Shown here in pieces: positions 22,902-31,951 of a stretch of DNA of 64,000 nt. The position numbers and the translations under genes are program-made. The stretch comes from DATLGB01 sp038232275 (lineage in GTDB: Bacteria; Actinomycetota; Thermoleophilia; Solirubrobacterales; Solirubrobacteraceae). The DNA lies in contig JBBSIC010000001.1 in NCBI GenBank assembly GCA_038232275.1, forward strand, positions 1 through 64,000, read 5' to 3'. The notes below the pieces were generated by a model. That model ran no database searches, had not been told where the DNA came from, and worked only from the letters and a program-made list of their open reading frames with translations. Each line of letters opens with the position of its first letter. The stretch's first letter is position 1.

Positions 22902-25900
22902 TCAGGGTGCCCAGGCCGACAGGCGCAGCCCCGGCTCGTCGGTCACGGCCGCGAGCAGCCGCGACAGGCCGTCCACCAGCCGCCGGATCGTCTCGTCGTC
23001 GTAGAAGTCGCTCTTGTAGCTGAACTGCCCCCACAACTGGCTGCCGTCGTCGAGAAACGCGACGTGGAGGGGATGCAGGTGGCCGCGGAAGAACAGCTCG
23101 TCGGGCCCCTTGTCCGGCCCGGGGCGCTCGACGACCCCGGTCCCCGGCGCCCACTCGTCGTGGGCGGTGTGGAAGTACTGCAGCTCCACCGGCACGGCCG
23201 CGAGCAGCGCCGGACCGCCCTTCGGGAAGTCCGCGAGCACGGCCTGGCGGATGCGCATGAACGGGAGGTCCTGGTGCTCGAGCAGCCCGATGACGCTCTC
23301 GCGGGTGCGGTCCACGACCTCCTCGAACGTCGGGTCGCCGGACAGGTCGGTGCGGATCCTCCCGACGCCGTGGAAGCACCCGATGAGGCCGTCCACCTCG
23401 GCGCGCTGCCGGCCGCTCAGCGTCGTGCTCAGCACCACGTCGGTCACATCCCCGGCGCGGCTGAAGAGGGCCTGCACGGCGGCGACCGTGACGACGAAGA
23501 CCGTGCTGCGGGTGGCGCGCGCGAGCCCCCGCATCGCCGCGTAGGTCTCCGGCCCGATCGTCACCGGGCAGGCGACGATGCGCCGGCTCGGCCGCTCGGG
23601 AACCCGGTCGAAGGGCACCGCCGCTCCCCACGGCATGCCGGCCAGCCGCCGCTTCCAGTAGTCGAGCTGGTCGCGCAGGCGATCCTCGGTGAGCCAGCCG
23701 CGCTGCCACAGGGCGAAGTCCGGGTACTGCACGGCGAGCGGGCGCAGGGCGGGCGACGTGTTCTCCGCGAAAGCCTCGTAGGCCGCGGTGAGCTCGCTGA
23801 GGAACACGTAGGCCGAGGTCCCGTCGCAGACGAGATGGTCAAAGGTGATCGCCACCACGCTGCGGTGCTCGTCGAGGCGGTACAGGCAGGCGCGCAGCAG
23901 CGGAGCCTGCTCGAACGCAAACGGCTCGGCATCCTGCGCGCCGATCCGGTCGCGCAGCTCGGCCTCCCGGACGTCCTGGACGGCGAGCTCCGGGGAGACC
24001 GCCGGCTGCACCGACTGGTACGGGCCGTCCGCGTTGGTTGCAAAGCTCGCGCGCAGGGCCTCGTGGCGCTCCACGACGTGCCCGAGCGCCCGGCGCAGCG
24101 CGTCCACGTCGACCGGGCCGGCGAAGCGGTGCTGGGCGGTGACGTTGAACAGCCCGGGAGGGTCGGCCGTCGTCTCCAGCCGCCACATCTGCTCCTGCGA
24201 GAGCGTGAGCGGGATCCGCTCCCCCGGCCGGCGCGCGCGGCTCACCAGTGGCGGGGGCTCGTCGCGGCCGCCGCGCGCGGCCTCCACGGCGGCCGCCAGG
24301 CGCGCGACCGTCGGCGCCTCGAAGAGGCCGCGCACGCCGATCTCCACGCCGAGCTCCTGGCGGACCGCGGCCACCACCTGCATGCCCTGCAGCGAGTGGC
24401 CGCCGAGGTCGAAGAAGTTGTCGTCGGCACCGACCTCGGCGATCGAGAGCACGCGCGCCCAGATCGCGGCGATCGCCCGCTCGGTGGGCGTGCGGGTCGC
24501 CGTCGAGGCGGTCGCCAGCTCGCGCCGGGCGTCGCCCGGGGGCGGAAGGGCGTCACGGGCGATCTTGCCGTTCGGCGTCGTCGGCAGCGCCGCGACGCGG
24601 ACGAACGCGCTCGGCACCATGTACCTGGGCAGGTGCTCGGACACGAAGCGGCGCAGATCGACCGACGTGGGCTCCGCGCCGGCCCGCGCCGCGACGTAGG
24701 CGACCAGGCGCTTGTCCCCGGGCGAGTCCTCCCTGACCACGACGGCGACCTCGGCCACGGCGCGATGGCGGGCGAGCACGCTCTCGACCTCGCCGCACTC
24801 GATCCGGAACCCGCGGACCTTGACCTGCTCGTCCCGGCGCCCCACAAACTCCAGGTTGCCGTCGGGAAGGAGCCGGGCGAGGTCCCCCGTGCGGTACAGG
24901 CGGGCGGCGGGATCGTCGTCGAAGCGGTCCTCGACGAAGCTCTGCGCAGTCAGGTCGGGGCGGGTGAGATAGCCCCGCCCGACGCCCACGCCCCCGATCA
25001 GCAGCTCGCCGATCGCCTCGCCGGCGGGCTCGCCGCGCTCGTCGAGCACGTGCACCGTCGTGTTGGCGAGCGGCCGGCCGATCGGCGGGTCCGCGCTCTG
25101 CGGTGCGCCGGCCCCCGCCGCGGGCTCGTAGACGGTGGCGAGCACGCTCGCCTCGGCCGGCCCGTAGGCGTTCAGCCAGCGGACGCGGTCGCCCCCCACG
25201 CCCAGCCAGGCCCGGTACGCCGAGCCCAGCGCCTTCTCGCCGCCGACGATGACGAGGCGGATGCCCTCGGGCACCTCCTCCCCGAGGCTCTGCAGGTCCC
25301 GCACCCATTCGTGCCAGTAGGCGGTCGGCAGGTTGAGCACCGTGATCCGCATGCGCCGCAGCCACTCGAGCCACGCGGCACCGAGGACCGGCACGTCGTC
25401 GGACCGCAGCACCAGGGTCGCCCCACTCTCCCAGGTCGGGAAGATCTCCTCCACGCTCACGTCGAACCCGATCGAGCAGAACTGCGCGACGCGGTCGCCC
25501 GCGGCGAGGCCGTACAGGCGCGCGACCGCGACGTTGTGGTTGACGAGGCCGCGGTGGGTCAGCATCACCCCCTTCGGCTCGCCGGTCGAGCCCGACGTGT
25601 AGATCACGTAGGCGAGGTCTGAGGGGCCGGCGCCGCGCGGCGGCCGCGTGGAGGCGCGCCGCGCGATGGCGGGCCCGTCGCGGTCGAGCAGGATGACGCG
25701 CCCGGCGTGGCCTTCGACCCGGCCGGCCAGCCGCTCGCTGGTCACCAGCACGGGCGGGGCGGCGTCGCGCAGCATCGCGGCCAGGCGCAGCGGCGGCTGC
25801 GCGGGATCGAGCGGCAGGCAGGCGCCTCCCGCCTTGAGCGTCGCGAGCAGGGAGACGGCGAGCGCGGTCGAGCGGTCGAGCAGGATCGCCGCCGGCACGT

Positions 25901-26093
25901 CAGGGCCCACGCCGGCGTCCTGCAGCGCGTGCGCCAGGCGGTTGGCGCGCGCGTCGAGCTCGGCGTAGGTGAGCTCCTCGCCGTCGTGGACGAGGGCGAG
26001 CGCGGCCGGGGTGCGGTCGACCTGCGCCTCGACGAGGTCGGCGAGCGTCGCGTCGGCCGGGAAGGGCATGGCGGGGCCGCGCACGCCACTCAT
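22902..26093 (-). CDS. nonribosomal peptide synthetase, A-T-C
   Basis: This 1,063-residue NRPS has complete core motifs. Adenylation (about 15-515): YTSGSTGEPKG (165-175), FDVSVEEIF (210-218, with the Asp that binds the alpha-amino group), NAYGPAE (308-314), RTGD (401-404) and NGK (508-510). Carrier: FFDLGGHSL with Ser567. Condensation (about 625-1055): DHLVCDG at 752-758, where the usual first His of HHxxxDG is Asp but the catalytic His and Asp remain. No thioesterase or reductase follows, so release must occur elsewhere. The FDxS Asp indicates an alpha-amino acid substrate. ATG 26093 overlaps the stop of the hydrolase gene; it is the last gene of a five-gene coupled operon. Confidence 0.93.
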   Translation of the reverse strand: MSGVRGPAMPFPADATLADLVEAQVDRTPAALALVHDGEELTYAELDARANRLAHALQDAGVGPDVPAAILLDRSTALAVSLLATLKAGGACLPLDPAQPPLRLAAMLRDAAPPVLVTSERLAGRVEGHAGRVILLDRDGPAIARRASTRPPRGAGPSDLAYVIYTSGSTGEPKGVMLTHRGLVNHNVAVARLYGLAAGDRVAQFCSIGFDVSVEEIFPTWESGATLVLRSDDVPVLGAAWLEWLRRMRITVLNLPTAYWHEWVRDLQSLGEEVPEGIRLVIVGGEKALGSAYRAWLGVGGDRVRWLNAYGPAEASVLATVYEPAAGAGAPQSADPPIGRPLANTTVHVLDERGEPAGEAIGELLIGGVGVGRGYLTRPDLTAQSFVEDRFDDDPAARLYRTGDLARLLPDGNLEFVGRRDEQVKVRGFRIECGEVESVLARHRAVAEVAVVVREDSPGDKRLVAYVAARAGAEPTSVDLRRFVSEHLPRYMVPSAFVRVAALPTTPNGKIARDALPPPGDARRELATASTATRTPTERAIAAIWARVLSIAEVGADDNFFDLGGHSLQGMQVVAAVRQELGVEIGVRGLFEAPTVARLAAAVEAARGGRDEPPPLVSRARRPGERIPLTLSQEQMWRLETTADPPGLFNVTAQHRFAGPVDVDALRRALGHVVERHEALRASFATNADGPYQSVQPAVSPELAVQDVREAELRDRIGAQDAEPFAFEQAPLLRACLYRLDEHRSVVAITFDHLVCDGTSAYVFLSELTAAYEAFAENTSPALRPLAVQYPDFALWQRGWLTEDRLRDQLDYWKRRLAGMPWGAAVPFDRVPERPSRRIVACPVTIGPETYAAMRGLARATRSTVFVVTVAAVQALFSRAGDVTDVVLSTTLSGRQRAEVDGLIGCFHGVGRIRTDLSGDPTFEEVVDRTRESVIGLLEHQDLPFMRIRQAVLADFPKGGPALLAAVPVELQYFHTAHDEWAPGTGVVERPGPDKGPDELFFRGHLHPLHVAFLDDGSQLWGQFSYKSDFYDDETIRRLVDGLSRLLAAVTDEPGLRLSAWAP

Positions 26094-27088
26094 AGCGCGA
26101 GCTCCAGCAGATCGGAGCCCGGGATCACCTCGCCGTCGTAGCTGTCGGCGACCCCCCGGATCCAGTGCTCGTCGGGCAGGGCGTCGTCGCCGGGAAGGAA
26201 GTGGGTGAGCACGAGCCGCCGGGCCCCGGACTCGGCGGCGACGCCTCCCACGGCGCTCAGCGGCGTGTGGGCCGAGCGCCGGTGGCGCTCGCGCTGGCGC
26301 GCCTCCCAGCTCTCGTCCGGGTCCGGCGCACCGGCGTCGTCGGCGAACACCTCGTGGACGAGGATGTCCGTGCCCCGGGCGAGCGCGATCAGGTTCGGGC
26401 TCGGCGCCGTGTCGCCGGAGATCACGATCGAGCCGGCGTCGGTGTCGAAGCGGAAGGCGAAGGCCGGGAACACGGGTGCGTGCTCGACGAGCACGGCCGT
26501 CACGCGGACGCGGTCGTCCTCGGTGACGAGGATCGGATCCATCGGCGGGGCGACCCGCCCGGGGCCGACGGCGACGGCGGGCGGCAGCGCGATCTCGTGC
26601 GGCGCCACGAGCGTGGTCAGGTCCGCGCGGCCGGCCTCGCGCATGCGGATGTTGATGTCGTACGCGTGCGCCTCGATCTCCGAGCGCGTGACGGCGACCA
26701 GCCCGGGCGTCGGGTTGGCGGGGTTGATGACCGGGATGTCATGACCGGCCGGTGCATCGGGCGGCGCGGACGGCAGGTGGCCGGCCGGGCCTGGCCCGTA
26801 GACGTCCACGGGCGGGTTGAACTGCAGGATCGGCCAGCCCAGCAAAAAGAGGTTGAAGTAGTCGCAGTCGTGGTCGGAGTGCAGGTGCGTGAGGAACACC
26901 CGGTGCAGGTGCTTGAGCAGGCGCGCGCGCCGCAGCTGCCGCGTCACGCCGCTCCCGCAGTCGACGAGATAGGCCCGTCCCGCCACGACGACCGCCTGTG
27001 AGATCCCGGATCGCAGCGGTGAGGGCAGCGGCCCCCCGGCCGTCCCCAGCAGGACGAGCCTCGTCGCCGACGAGGCGGCGCCCGTCAC
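26090..27088 (-). CDS. metallo-beta-lactamase-fold hydrolase (RNase Z-like)
   Basis: The 332-residue protein has THLHSDHD (metal ligands H68, H70, D72, H73), an early LLGTAGG and a late ISGDTAPSPNLI and LTHFLPGD, the layout of RNase Z/arylsulfatase-like MBL enzymes rather than true beta-lactamases. GTG 27088 overlaps the VOC gene stop, and the stop overlaps the NRPS start. Within an NRPS operon it could hydrolyse a thioester or ester (off-loading or proofreading) or a sulfate ester. It replaces the missing thioesterase only by conjecture. Confidence 0.85.
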   Translation of the reverse strand: MTGAASSATRLVLLGTAGGPLPSPLRSGISQAVVVAGRAYLVDCGSGVTRQLRRARLLKHLHRVFLTHLHSDHDCDYFNLFLLGWPILQFNPPVDVYGPGPAGHLPSAPPDAPAGHDIPVINPANPTPGLVAVTRSEIEAHAYDINIRMREAGRADLTTLVAPHEIALPPAVAVGPGRVAPPMDPILVTEDDRVRVTAVLVEHAPVFPAFAFRFDTDAGSIVISGDTAPSPNLIALARGTDILVHEVFADDAGAPDPDESWEARQRERHRRSAHTPLSAVGGVAAESGARRLVLTHFLPGDDALPDEHWIRGVADSYDGEVIPGSDLLELAL

Positions 27089-27546
27089 GCCGCGGCGCGC
27101 GGTTGGACGAGCTCGATCGTGACGCCGTCCGGGTCCCGGACGTACGCGACCCGGGTGCCGGCCTTCGGCCCGGCGGGCACCTCGATCGGCGCGGCGCTCA
27201 CGGGTCGCGCCCCGCACGCCAGGGCGTGCGCGTGGGCGGCGGCCATGTCGTCGACCTGCAGGCAGATGTGCACGTTGCCGGGATGCGCCGTCCCCGGGTC
27301 ATAGGGCGCCTCGGGCCGGTCGAGGTAGCCCACCAGCTCGAGCGCCACGCCGCCCGGCAGGTCGAACCAGCACGAGTCGGCGCGCGCCCCCGCGTAGCCG
27401 ACGAGCTTCCCGAGGCCCGGGCCCTCGAGCCTGCGCCGGTCGCGTGGCGAAGCGGCGAGCAGGCGCTCCCAGAAGGCGATCGACCGTGCGAGGTCGGCGA
27501 CCGAGATCCCGACGTGGTGCAGTGCATCCAGGCCCAGGTCAGGCAT
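27085..27546 (-). CDS. VOC-family (glyoxalase/dioxygenase-fold) protein
   Basis: This 153-residue protein has two paired beta-alpha-beta units: LDALHHVGISVADLARSIAF at the N-terminus and HPGNVHICLQVDDMAAAHAH in the middle, closing with RVAYVRDPDGVTIELVQP. His10, the HICLQV His and the TIELV Glu are the usual metal positions, so it could be a metal-dependent isomerase, dioxygenase or epimerase, or a binding-type self-protection protein. It overlaps the aminotransferase by 8 bp and the hydrolase by 4 bp. Confidence 0.82.
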   Translation of the reverse strand: MPDLGLDALHHVGISVADLARSIAFWERLLAASPRDRRRLEGPGLGKLVGYAGARADSCWFDLPGGVALELVGYLDRPEAPYDPGTAHPGNVHICLQVDDMAAAHAHALACGARPVSAAPIEVPAGPKAGTRVAYVRDPDGVTIELVQPRAAA

Positions 27547-28930
27547 CGTGACGGCGCTCGACCTCGCTGAGCGCGGCGTCGAGGAGGCCGACGCCCTTCA
27601 GCGCCAGCTCCTCGCTGATGACGAGCGGCGGCGTGATCCGCAGGATGTGGCCTCCGCCGACGGCGAGCAGCCCCTGGCGGGCGAGCGCCGTCACCAGCTC
27701 GCGCATGACCGCCGGCTCGATCGGGGCCTTCGTCGCGCGGTCGCGCACCAGCTCCAGCGCCAGCAGCATCCCCTGGCCGCGAACGTCCCCGACGAGCGGG
27801 TGGCGAGCTTGCAAGTCCTTCAGGGCGCCGTGCAGCGTCGCGCCGACCCGGCGGGCGTTCTCGAGGATCGTGCCGTCCTCGAGCAGCGCGAGCGTCGCCG
27901 CCCCCGCGGCGCACGCCAGGTTGCCGCTGGCAAACGTGGAGGCGCCGGCGCCCACATTGCCGAACGCCGACGCGTCCATGAGCTCGCGCCGCGAGGCGAT
28001 CACCGACACGGGGTAGCCCGAGGCGAGGCCCTTGCCGGCGAGGAGCACGTCCGGCAGGACCCCGGAATGCTCGAAGGCCCACATCTTGCCGGTACGGCCG
28101 ACGCCGCTGAGGATCTCGTCGAAGATCAGCAGCGCGCCGGTGCGGTCGCAGAACTCGCGCAGGTGCGAGAGAAACCCCTCGGGATGGACGATCGCGCCCC
28201 CCACGCCCTGGACGGGCTCGACGATCACGGCGGCGAGGCGCCGCTCGCTCGCCTGCTCGTACAGGCGGTCGATGAAGCGGGCGCAGGCGTCCGCGCAGCT
28301 GTCGCGCTCCAGGCCCAGCGGGCAGCGGTAGCAGTAGGCGTTGGGGCTGTGCAGGACGCCGGGTGCGAAGGGCCCGTAGCCGTGCTTGAGTCCGTAGCCG
28401 CCCATCAGCGACATCGCCCCGAGCGTCCGCCCGTGCCACGCCCCGAAGAAGGAGATGACCTCGTAGCGGCCCGTGCAGGCCTTGGCGAGCCGGATGGAGG
28501 CCTCGACCGCCTCCGAGCCGGTCGAGTACATCTGGAACGTCTGCAGGCTGGGTGGCAAAGTCTTGGCCAGGGCCTCGAAGAACGCCGCTCGCGGCGGCGT
28601 GGCGAAGTCGAAGAAGTGCATCAGCCGCCCGGCCTCGGCGGCGACCGCCGCGGCCACCGATGGGGGCGCGTGGCCGAGGTTGGCGACGACGATGCCGGAG
28701 GAGAAGTCGACGTACACGTTGCCGTCGACGTCGCGCACGAGCGCGCGGGAGGCATCCCGCACGACGATGCGCAGGGTCTGCGCGGGCATCGACGAGTTGT
28801 GCGCGTGGTGGCGGGCGTCGCGCTCCCACAGCTCGGCCGATCGCGGGCCCGGGATGTCGGTGTGCACGCGCGGCGCGTCGCGCTCGTCGAGCTCGGACAG
28901 CGCGGCCTCGTCCGCCGGCCGGTCGGTCAC
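27539..28930 (-). CDS. class III pyridoxal-phosphate aminotransferase
   Basis: The 463-residue enzyme shows the family markers: STGSEAVEASIRLAK (136-150), FFGAWHGRT, VIVEPVQGVGG, LIFDEILSGVGRTGK (Asp271) and LLAGKGLASGYP with the PLP-binding Lys300. It resembles 4-aminobutyrate/ornithine-type aminotransferases. A cysteine-rich insert, CYRCPLG ... DSCADAC, follows the active-site tyrosine region and is common in this subgroup. GTG 28930 overlaps the glycosyltransferase stop. It probably makes an unusual amino acid or amine for the NRPS. Confidence 0.9.
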   Translation of the reverse strand: MTDRPADEAALSELDERDAPRVHTDIPGPRSAELWERDARHHAHNSSMPAQTLRIVVRDASRALVRDVDGNVYVDFSSGIVVANLGHAPPSVAAAVAAEAGRLMHFFDFATPPRAAFFEALAKTLPPSLQTFQMYSTGSEAVEASIRLAKACTGRYEVISFFGAWHGRTLGAMSLMGGYGLKHGYGPFAPGVLHSPNAYCYRCPLGLERDSCADACARFIDRLYEQASERRLAAVIVEPVQGVGGAIVHPEGFLSHLREFCDRTGALLIFDEILSGVGRTGKMWAFEHSGVLPDVLLAGKGLASGYPVSVIASRRELMDASAFGNVGAGASTFASGNLACAAGAATLALLEDGTILENARRVGATLHGALKDLQARHPLVGDVRGQGMLLALELVRDRATKAPIEPAVMRELVTALARQGLLAVGGGHILRITPPLVISEELALKGVGLLDAALSEVERRHDA

Positions 28931-30138
28931 GACGAAGCGACCGACTGGGTCAGCGGCCGGCGCTCGAGCGCGAGCTGCTCGACCAGCTTCACGCCGTACC
29001 CTGGGCCCGGCATCTTTTCGATTTCCTGCGCGAGGCGCGCGGCGCGGTCACGGTAGCCGGGCTCGTCGATCAGGGCCCGCACCGCCGCGCGCACGGCCTG
29101 CGGAGTGACCTCGCCGGGCTGCAGCGTGCGTGCCACCCCAGCGGCGACGCACGCCTCCGCGTTGTGAAACTGGTTCGCTCCCCGGGGCAGGACGAGCAGG
29201 GGCAGTCCGTGCGCGAGGATCTCGAAGATGGCGGTGCCCCCCTGGTTGATGACGGCGTCGCAGTGGGGCAGCAGCGCGGACTGGGGGATGAACGCCTCGA
29301 CGTGGACATGCTCCGGCTGGGGCCCGAGCGCCGCGGGGTCCTGGTCGGCGCCGAGCGTCACGATGACGTTGAGGTCCTCGTCGCGCAGCCCCTCGAGGAT
29401 CGTGGCGAACACCTGCGGGTCCTGGTTGAACAGCGTCCCGAGGCTCACGTACAGCGTCGGCGCGTCGCGGAGATCGTCGATCCACGCCGGCAGTCGCTCC
29501 TCGCCGGCGTCCAGGCGCGAGTTCTCCATCGGGTGGGCGACGTCGATCTGCTTGATCTCGGCCGTCTGCAGGCTCGGCGGGCACACGTCGAGATAGAGGT
29601 ACTCGAACAGGCCGCCGAACGGCCCCAGGTCGACCCCGTGCTCCTCCCACAGCGGCAGGATCGTGTCGCGGGCCAGCCGGGCCGCCTCGAGCGGGCGGAA
29701 GGTCGCGACGCTGTGGTCGGCATAGGGGATGCCGGCGACCGCGGCGGCCACGGGGCCGCCGAAGTCCGTCTCGTCGTGGACCATGACGTCGGGGCGCCAG
29801 TCGCGGACGACCGGCACGAGGTCGGCGGCGCGGGCGGGCGCGGCCACGCCGGCCAGCATGCGGGGCACGAACGTGCAAAAGCGCTCCTTGCCCGGCGGCA
29901 GGGCGTGCTGCTCGGGGTAGCGCCGGGCCGCCTGCGCGATCTGCTCGGGCAGGCTCAGGCCCGCCGGGAACGCGGCGAAGCCGAGCTTGCCGATCCGGGG
30001 CAGGAAGTCCGCGGCGGTGGCGAACGCGACCTCGTGGCCCGCGGCGGCGAGCGCGCGGGCGAGCGGCAGCATCGGCAGGAAATGGCCGAAGCCCGGCAAG
30101 CAGGTACACAGCACGCGCAACCGGACGGCCTCAGGCAT
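28927..30138 (-). CDS. GT1-family (MGT-like) glycosyltransferase
   Basis: The 403-residue protein begins VLCTCLPGFGHFLPMLPLAR, typical of GT-B natural-product glycosyltransferases, and contains the nucleotide-sugar motif HCDAVINQGGTAIFEILAHG, then LLVLPRGANQFHNAE. The usual DQ before the NA is NQF here. ATG 30138 is chosen because the longer frame runs back through the divergent promoter. It is the first gene of the minus-strand operon and would glycosylate the cluster product, for tailoring or self-protection. Confidence 0.9.
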   Translation of the reverse strand: MPEAVRLRVLCTCLPGFGHFLPMLPLARALAAAGHEVAFATAADFLPRIGKLGFAAFPAGLSLPEQIAQAARRYPEQHALPPGKERFCTFVPRMLAGVAAPARAADLVPVVRDWRPDVMVHDETDFGGPVAAAVAGIPYADHSVATFRPLEAARLARDTILPLWEEHGVDLGPFGGLFEYLYLDVCPPSLQTAEIKQIDVAHPMENSRLDAGEERLPAWIDDLRDAPTLYVSLGTLFNQDPQVFATILEGLRDEDLNVIVTLGADQDPAALGPQPEHVHVEAFIPQSALLPHCDAVINQGGTAIFEILAHGLPLLVLPRGANQFHNAEACVAAGVARTLQPGEVTPQAVRAAVRALIDEPGYRDRAARLAQEIEKMPGPGYGVKLVEQLALERRPLTQSVASS

Positions 30139-30146
30139 CGCGCAGC

Positions 30147-30176
30147 ACGGTACTGACCGCGAGCGGTAGGTGTCAA
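30147..30176 (-). promoter_or_regulatory. candidate promoter of the glycosyltransferase operon
   Basis: On the minus strand TTGACA (30176-30171) is followed after 18 bases by TACCGT (30152-30147). The -10 lies only about 10 bp before the ATG at 30138, so the message would be short-leadered or leaderless, which is common in this phylum. Confidence 0.55.
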
Positions 30177-30211
30177 CGCCACCCAGGCGCGGCGTGGTAG
30201 CGTCGCCTCGG

Positions 30212-31951
30212 ATGCCCGCGACGGCTCGTGTCCCGGACCTCCTGCGCTCGCGGGCCGCCGCCAGTCCGGAGCACGTCGCGCTGGTGGTCGACGGCCGCGG
30301 GAGCCTCACCTACCGAGGCTGGCAGCGGCGCTCCGCCGCTGCCGCGCGCGGGCTCGCCGGCACCGGGGTCGCTCCCGGCGACCGCGTCGGCCTGTTCTTC
30401 GACAACGCCTGGTGGACGGACTACGCGATCGGCTACCTGGCCGTGCTCAAGGCGGGCGCGGTGGCCGTCCCACTCTCGCCGCGCTTCTCGGCTCCCGAAC
30501 TCGCCCCCCTCCTCGGCCACGCCGGCGTCCGCATGCTCCTGTGCCCCGCCGAGCTCACCGGCCTGCTGCCGGTGCTCCCGAGTGGCCAGGTGCTCCAACT
30601 GCGCGACGTGGAGGCCGAGGACGGCGAAGAGGACTTCGGGTCTGCGGCCGGCAGCGACGACCTGGCGGAGATCGTCTACACGTCGGGCACGACCGACCGC
30701 CCGAAGGGGGTGGCGTGCACGCACACGGCCCTGCTCGCGCACGACCTGCCTCCGGCGCCCGAGGGCGACGCGTCGTTCCTGCACGCCTTCCCGATCGGCA
30801 CCAACGCCGGCCAGGAGTGCGTGCGGATGCCGCTGCGCAGGCAGACGACGGCCGTGGTGCTGCCGGCCTTCGATGCCGAGCGCCTGTGCGCGGTGATCGC
30901 CGAGCGGCGGATCCGGCGGTTGCAGCTCGTCCCGGCCATGGCGCAGCTCGTCGTCGCCTCGGGCGCGGCGGCCCGCCACGACCTCTCCAGCGTGGACCGG
31001 GTGACGCTGTCGTCGGCTCCGGCTCCCCCGGGACTGTGGGCGCAGCTCGCCGCGGCGTTCCCCAGGGCGGCGCTGTACAACGCCTACGCGCTCACCGAGT
31101 CCGGCGCCGCGCGGACGCTGATGCGCCACGACCCGAGCCGCCCCGGCGCCGTCGGGCGCCCGGTAGGAGAGACCGAGGTGCGCGTCGCCGACGAGGCCGG
31201 GGCCGACCTCCCGGCCGGCGAGGCGGGGGAGGTGTGGCTGCGGCGCCCGGGAGCGCCGCGGCGCGCGTACTACCGCGATGCTGCCGCCACCGAGGCGGCC
31301 TTCGCCGGAGACTGGCTGCGCACCGGCGATGTCGGGCTCCTCGACCCCGACGGCTATCTCCACCTCGTCGACCGCAAGAAGGACGTGATCATCAGCGGGG
31401 GCCTCAACGTCTCCTCCGTCGAGGTCGAGGCTGCGCTGCACGGCCATCCCGCGGTGCTGGAGGCGGCCGCCTTCGGCGTCCCGCACGAGGTGCTCGGCCA
31501 AGACGTCGCCGCCGCCGTCGTCGTGAGCGAGCCCACCGACGCGCGCGCGCTGCAGGCCTTCGTCAGGGACGGGCTCGCCGAGCACAAGGTCCCCCACCGG
31601 GTGTTCTTCGTCGAGTCCCTGCCGCGCAACGCCTCGGGCAAGGTGGTCAAGCGGGAGCTGCGCGAGCGGTTCGCGGAGCGGGCGCCCGGCGGGGCGCCGG
31701 CCGCGCCCCGCGGCGACGCGGAGGCCGCCGTCCTCGCCGTCTGGCAGGAGGTCCTCGGCCGCGCGGAGGTCGGGATCCACGACGACTTCTTCGACCTCGG
31801 CGGACACTCGCTGGCGGCCGCGCAGGTGGTGGCCAGGCTCCGCGACGCCTTCGGCGTCGACCTGCCCCCGACCGCCGTCTTCGATCGCCCGACGGTGGCC
31901 GAGCTCGCGGGCGCCGTCTCGGAGGCGGCCACGGCCGCTGGCTCGTCGTGA
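30212..31951 (+). CDS. adenylation-carrier (A-T) didomain protein
   Basis: This 579-residue protein is an AMP-forming acyl/aryl ligase fused to a carrier. Motifs (numbered from ATG 30212): YTSGTTDRPKG at 155-165 with the conserved Lys, NAYALTESG, RTGD, DRKKDVIISGGLNV and ASGKVVK with the A10 Lys477. The carrier has DDFFDLGGHSL, Ser533. The core resembles acyl-CoA-ligase-like rather than amino-acid A domains, so an aryl or carboxylic acid such as 4-hydroxybenzoate is possible. Its region AVVLPAFDAERLCAVIAERR is almost the same as VVLPAFDAERLCALIAA in the degenerate NRPS, so the two are paralogues. It is coupled to the synthetase-like gene (GTGA). Confidence 0.9.
   Translation: MPATARVPDLLRSRAAASPEHVALVVDGRGSLTYRGWQRRSAAAARGLAGTGVAPGDRVGLFFDNAWWTDYAIGYLAVLKAGAVAVPLSPRFSAPELAPLLGHAGVRMLLCPAELTGLLPVLPSGQVLQLRDVEAEDGEEDFGSAAGSDDLAEIVYTSGTTDRPKGVACTHTALLAHDLPPAPEGDASFLHAFPIGTNAGQECVRMPLRRQTTAVVLPAFDAERLCAVIAERRIRRLQLVPAMAQLVVASGAAARHDLSSVDRVTLSSAPAPPGLWAQLAAAFPRAALYNAYALTESGAARTLMRHDPSRPGAVGRPVGETEVRVADEAGADLPAGEAGEVWLRRPGAPRRAYYRDAAATEAAFAGDWLRTGDVGLLDPDGYLHLVDRKKDVIISGGLNVSSVEVEAALHGHPAVLEAAAFGVPHEVLGQDVAAAVVVSEPTDARALQAFVRDGLAEHKVPHRVFFVESLPRNASGKVVKRELRERFAERAPGGAPAAPRGDAEAAVLAVWQEVLGRAEVGIHDDFFDLGGHSLAAAQVVARLRDAFGVDLPPTAVFDRPTVAELAGAVSEAATAAGSS

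Noticed and set aside
22831..22905. CTGAAAC ... GTTTCAG inverted repeat between the beta-helix remnant and the NRPS
   Set aside because: Only 7 bp with a 61-base loop and partly inside the NRPS stop; too weak to call a terminator or mobile end.
23064..25622. 852-codon plus-strand open frame opposite the A-T-C NRPS
   Set aside because: No recognisable domain; the minus-strand NRPS has complete motifs over the same bases.
26090..27088. Metallo-beta-lactamase fold as antibiotic resistance
   Set aside because: The layout (LLGTAGG, THLHSDHD, late ISGDT) fits RNase Z-like hydrolases, not class B beta-lactamases.
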